22,865 nucleotides of DNA, taken from NCBI GenBank assembly GCA_002792495.1, contig PFOK01000164.1, positions 1-22,865 on the forward strand, given 5' to 3'. The translations under genes were made by a program, and so were the position numbers. Positions 22,521 to 22,865 of the stretch are shown piece by piece. Source of the DNA: Candidatus Peregrinibacteria bacterium CG_4_10_14_0_2_um_filter_43_11. GTDB taxonomy: Bacteria; Patescibacteriota; Gracilibacteria; UM-FILTER-43-11. A model generated the notes under the pieces. That model did not search any database, was not told where the DNA came from, and worked only from the letters and a program-made list of their open reading frames with translations. Positions within the stretch are counted from its first letter, which is position 1, and every line of letters starts with the position of its first letter.

Positions 22521-22865
22521 TTAAAGATCAGAAACTACAGGATAAAAATGAAAAATAGTTTCTGTCGTTTTACGTCTGTCAGATTTAAAGGAAATGAATT
22601 CTCGCATATCCCTTGGCATTTCTCGTTCCGGTGTCCCGGGGGAAAAAACCCTTCTTTCGGTTATAAAAACGACCCATCCTCCAAAATGACGAACCAAACC
22701 TTCACGCCCTTCAGGGGTAAAAATCTCTTCATGGTGACCATTAAAATAATGAAAATGAGTCCCATCAAATGTGATACGAAAATAAGGAAGATATTCACGG
22801 ATAGCAGGAGAAGTACGCTTATCGAGAACATGAATAGTATTTAGGGGGCACTGAAAAACGACATT
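22521..22865 (-). CDS. 3' part of an unrecognised gene (runs off the window)
   Basis: The minus strand is open from the window edge to a TAA at 22521-22523, 114 codons without a stop. The visible part includes RITFDGTHFHYFNGHH, EGLVRHFGGWVVFITERR and PREMPRDMREFISFKSDRR. It is rich in aromatic residues and histidine, suggesting a compact soluble domain, but I cannot name it. The opposite-strand frame over the same bases (22548-22844) has a poor composition and is taken as its shadow. The start lies outside the window. The gap to rpmA is 85 nt. Confidence 0.6.
   Translation of the reverse strand, partial: NVVFQCPLNTIHVLDKRTSPAIREYLPYFRITFDGTHFHYFNGHHEEIFTPEGREGLVRHFGGWVVFITERRVFSPGTPEREMPRDMREFISFKSDRRKTTETIFHFYPVVSDL

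Noticed and set aside
22548..22844. 98-aa plus-strand reading frame
   Set aside because: The minus strand over the same bases is open for 114 codons with a better amino-acid composition and continues past the window edge, so the plus frame is its shadow.

Overview
The window looks like a chromosomal segment of a streamlined bacterium, most plausibly a Candidate Phyla Radiation (Patescibacteria) lineage such as Peregrinibacteria. This placement is inferred, not proven. The support is: single housekeeping genes scattered without their usual operon partners (purH without other pur genes, rpmA with no rplU in the upstream bases that can be seen, ribE-ribH without ribBA or ribD); many proteins with no recognisable family; almost no Shine-Dalgarno motifs; and an aspartokinase of the divergent type whose N-terminal motif is KIGG rather than KFGG. 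TGA is used as a stop, which argues against Gracilibacteria and Absconditabacteria, where it is recoded. There are no rRNA or tRNA genes, no CRISPR array and no complete mobile element.

Layout. 1-178: leader with an 11-bp direct repeat. 179-4246 (+): purH, tilS, and a secreted fibronectin-type-III-like protein; the last two sit behind identical -10 boxes placed for leaderless transcripts. 4243-6786 (-): a Fic AMP-transferase with a paired-operator promoter, a nucleotidyltransferase, and a four-helix membrane protein. 6901-7269 (+): a small membrane-anchored coiled-coil protein. 7270-10246 (-): rsmE and ftsK, separated by a repeat-rich spacer. 10546-11925 (+): a secreted seven-repeat, propeller-like protein. 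11922-14657 (-): a P-type cation ATPase with altered ion-site residues. 14658-14978: a spacer carrying two tandem-repeat arrays. 14979-16778 (+): lepA. 16809-18020 (-): two unrecognised genes, probably an operon. 18021-19828 (+): a structured leader with a terminator-like hairpin, then aspartokinase. 19885-21327 (+): ribE (TTG start), ribH and a STAS-domain protein. 21329-22033 (-): an unrecognised coiled-coil protein. 22154-22435 (-): rpmA with a clear intrinsic terminator. 22521-22865 (-): the 3' part of an unrecognised gene that runs off the window.

How the genes relate. Most are independent transcription units with their own promoters. Convergent neighbours meet with stop codons overlapping or 0-1 nt apart at four places, while spacers upstream of genes are long and often filled with short repeated words. 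The most interesting regulatory signals are the paired inverted repeats over the Fic promoter, the twin leaderless promoters of tilS and the fibronectin-like gene, and the attenuator-like leader of the aspartokinase gene. No defence or mobile system is clearly identifiable. The adjacent Fic and nucleotidyltransferase genes are the nearest thing to an accessory module.
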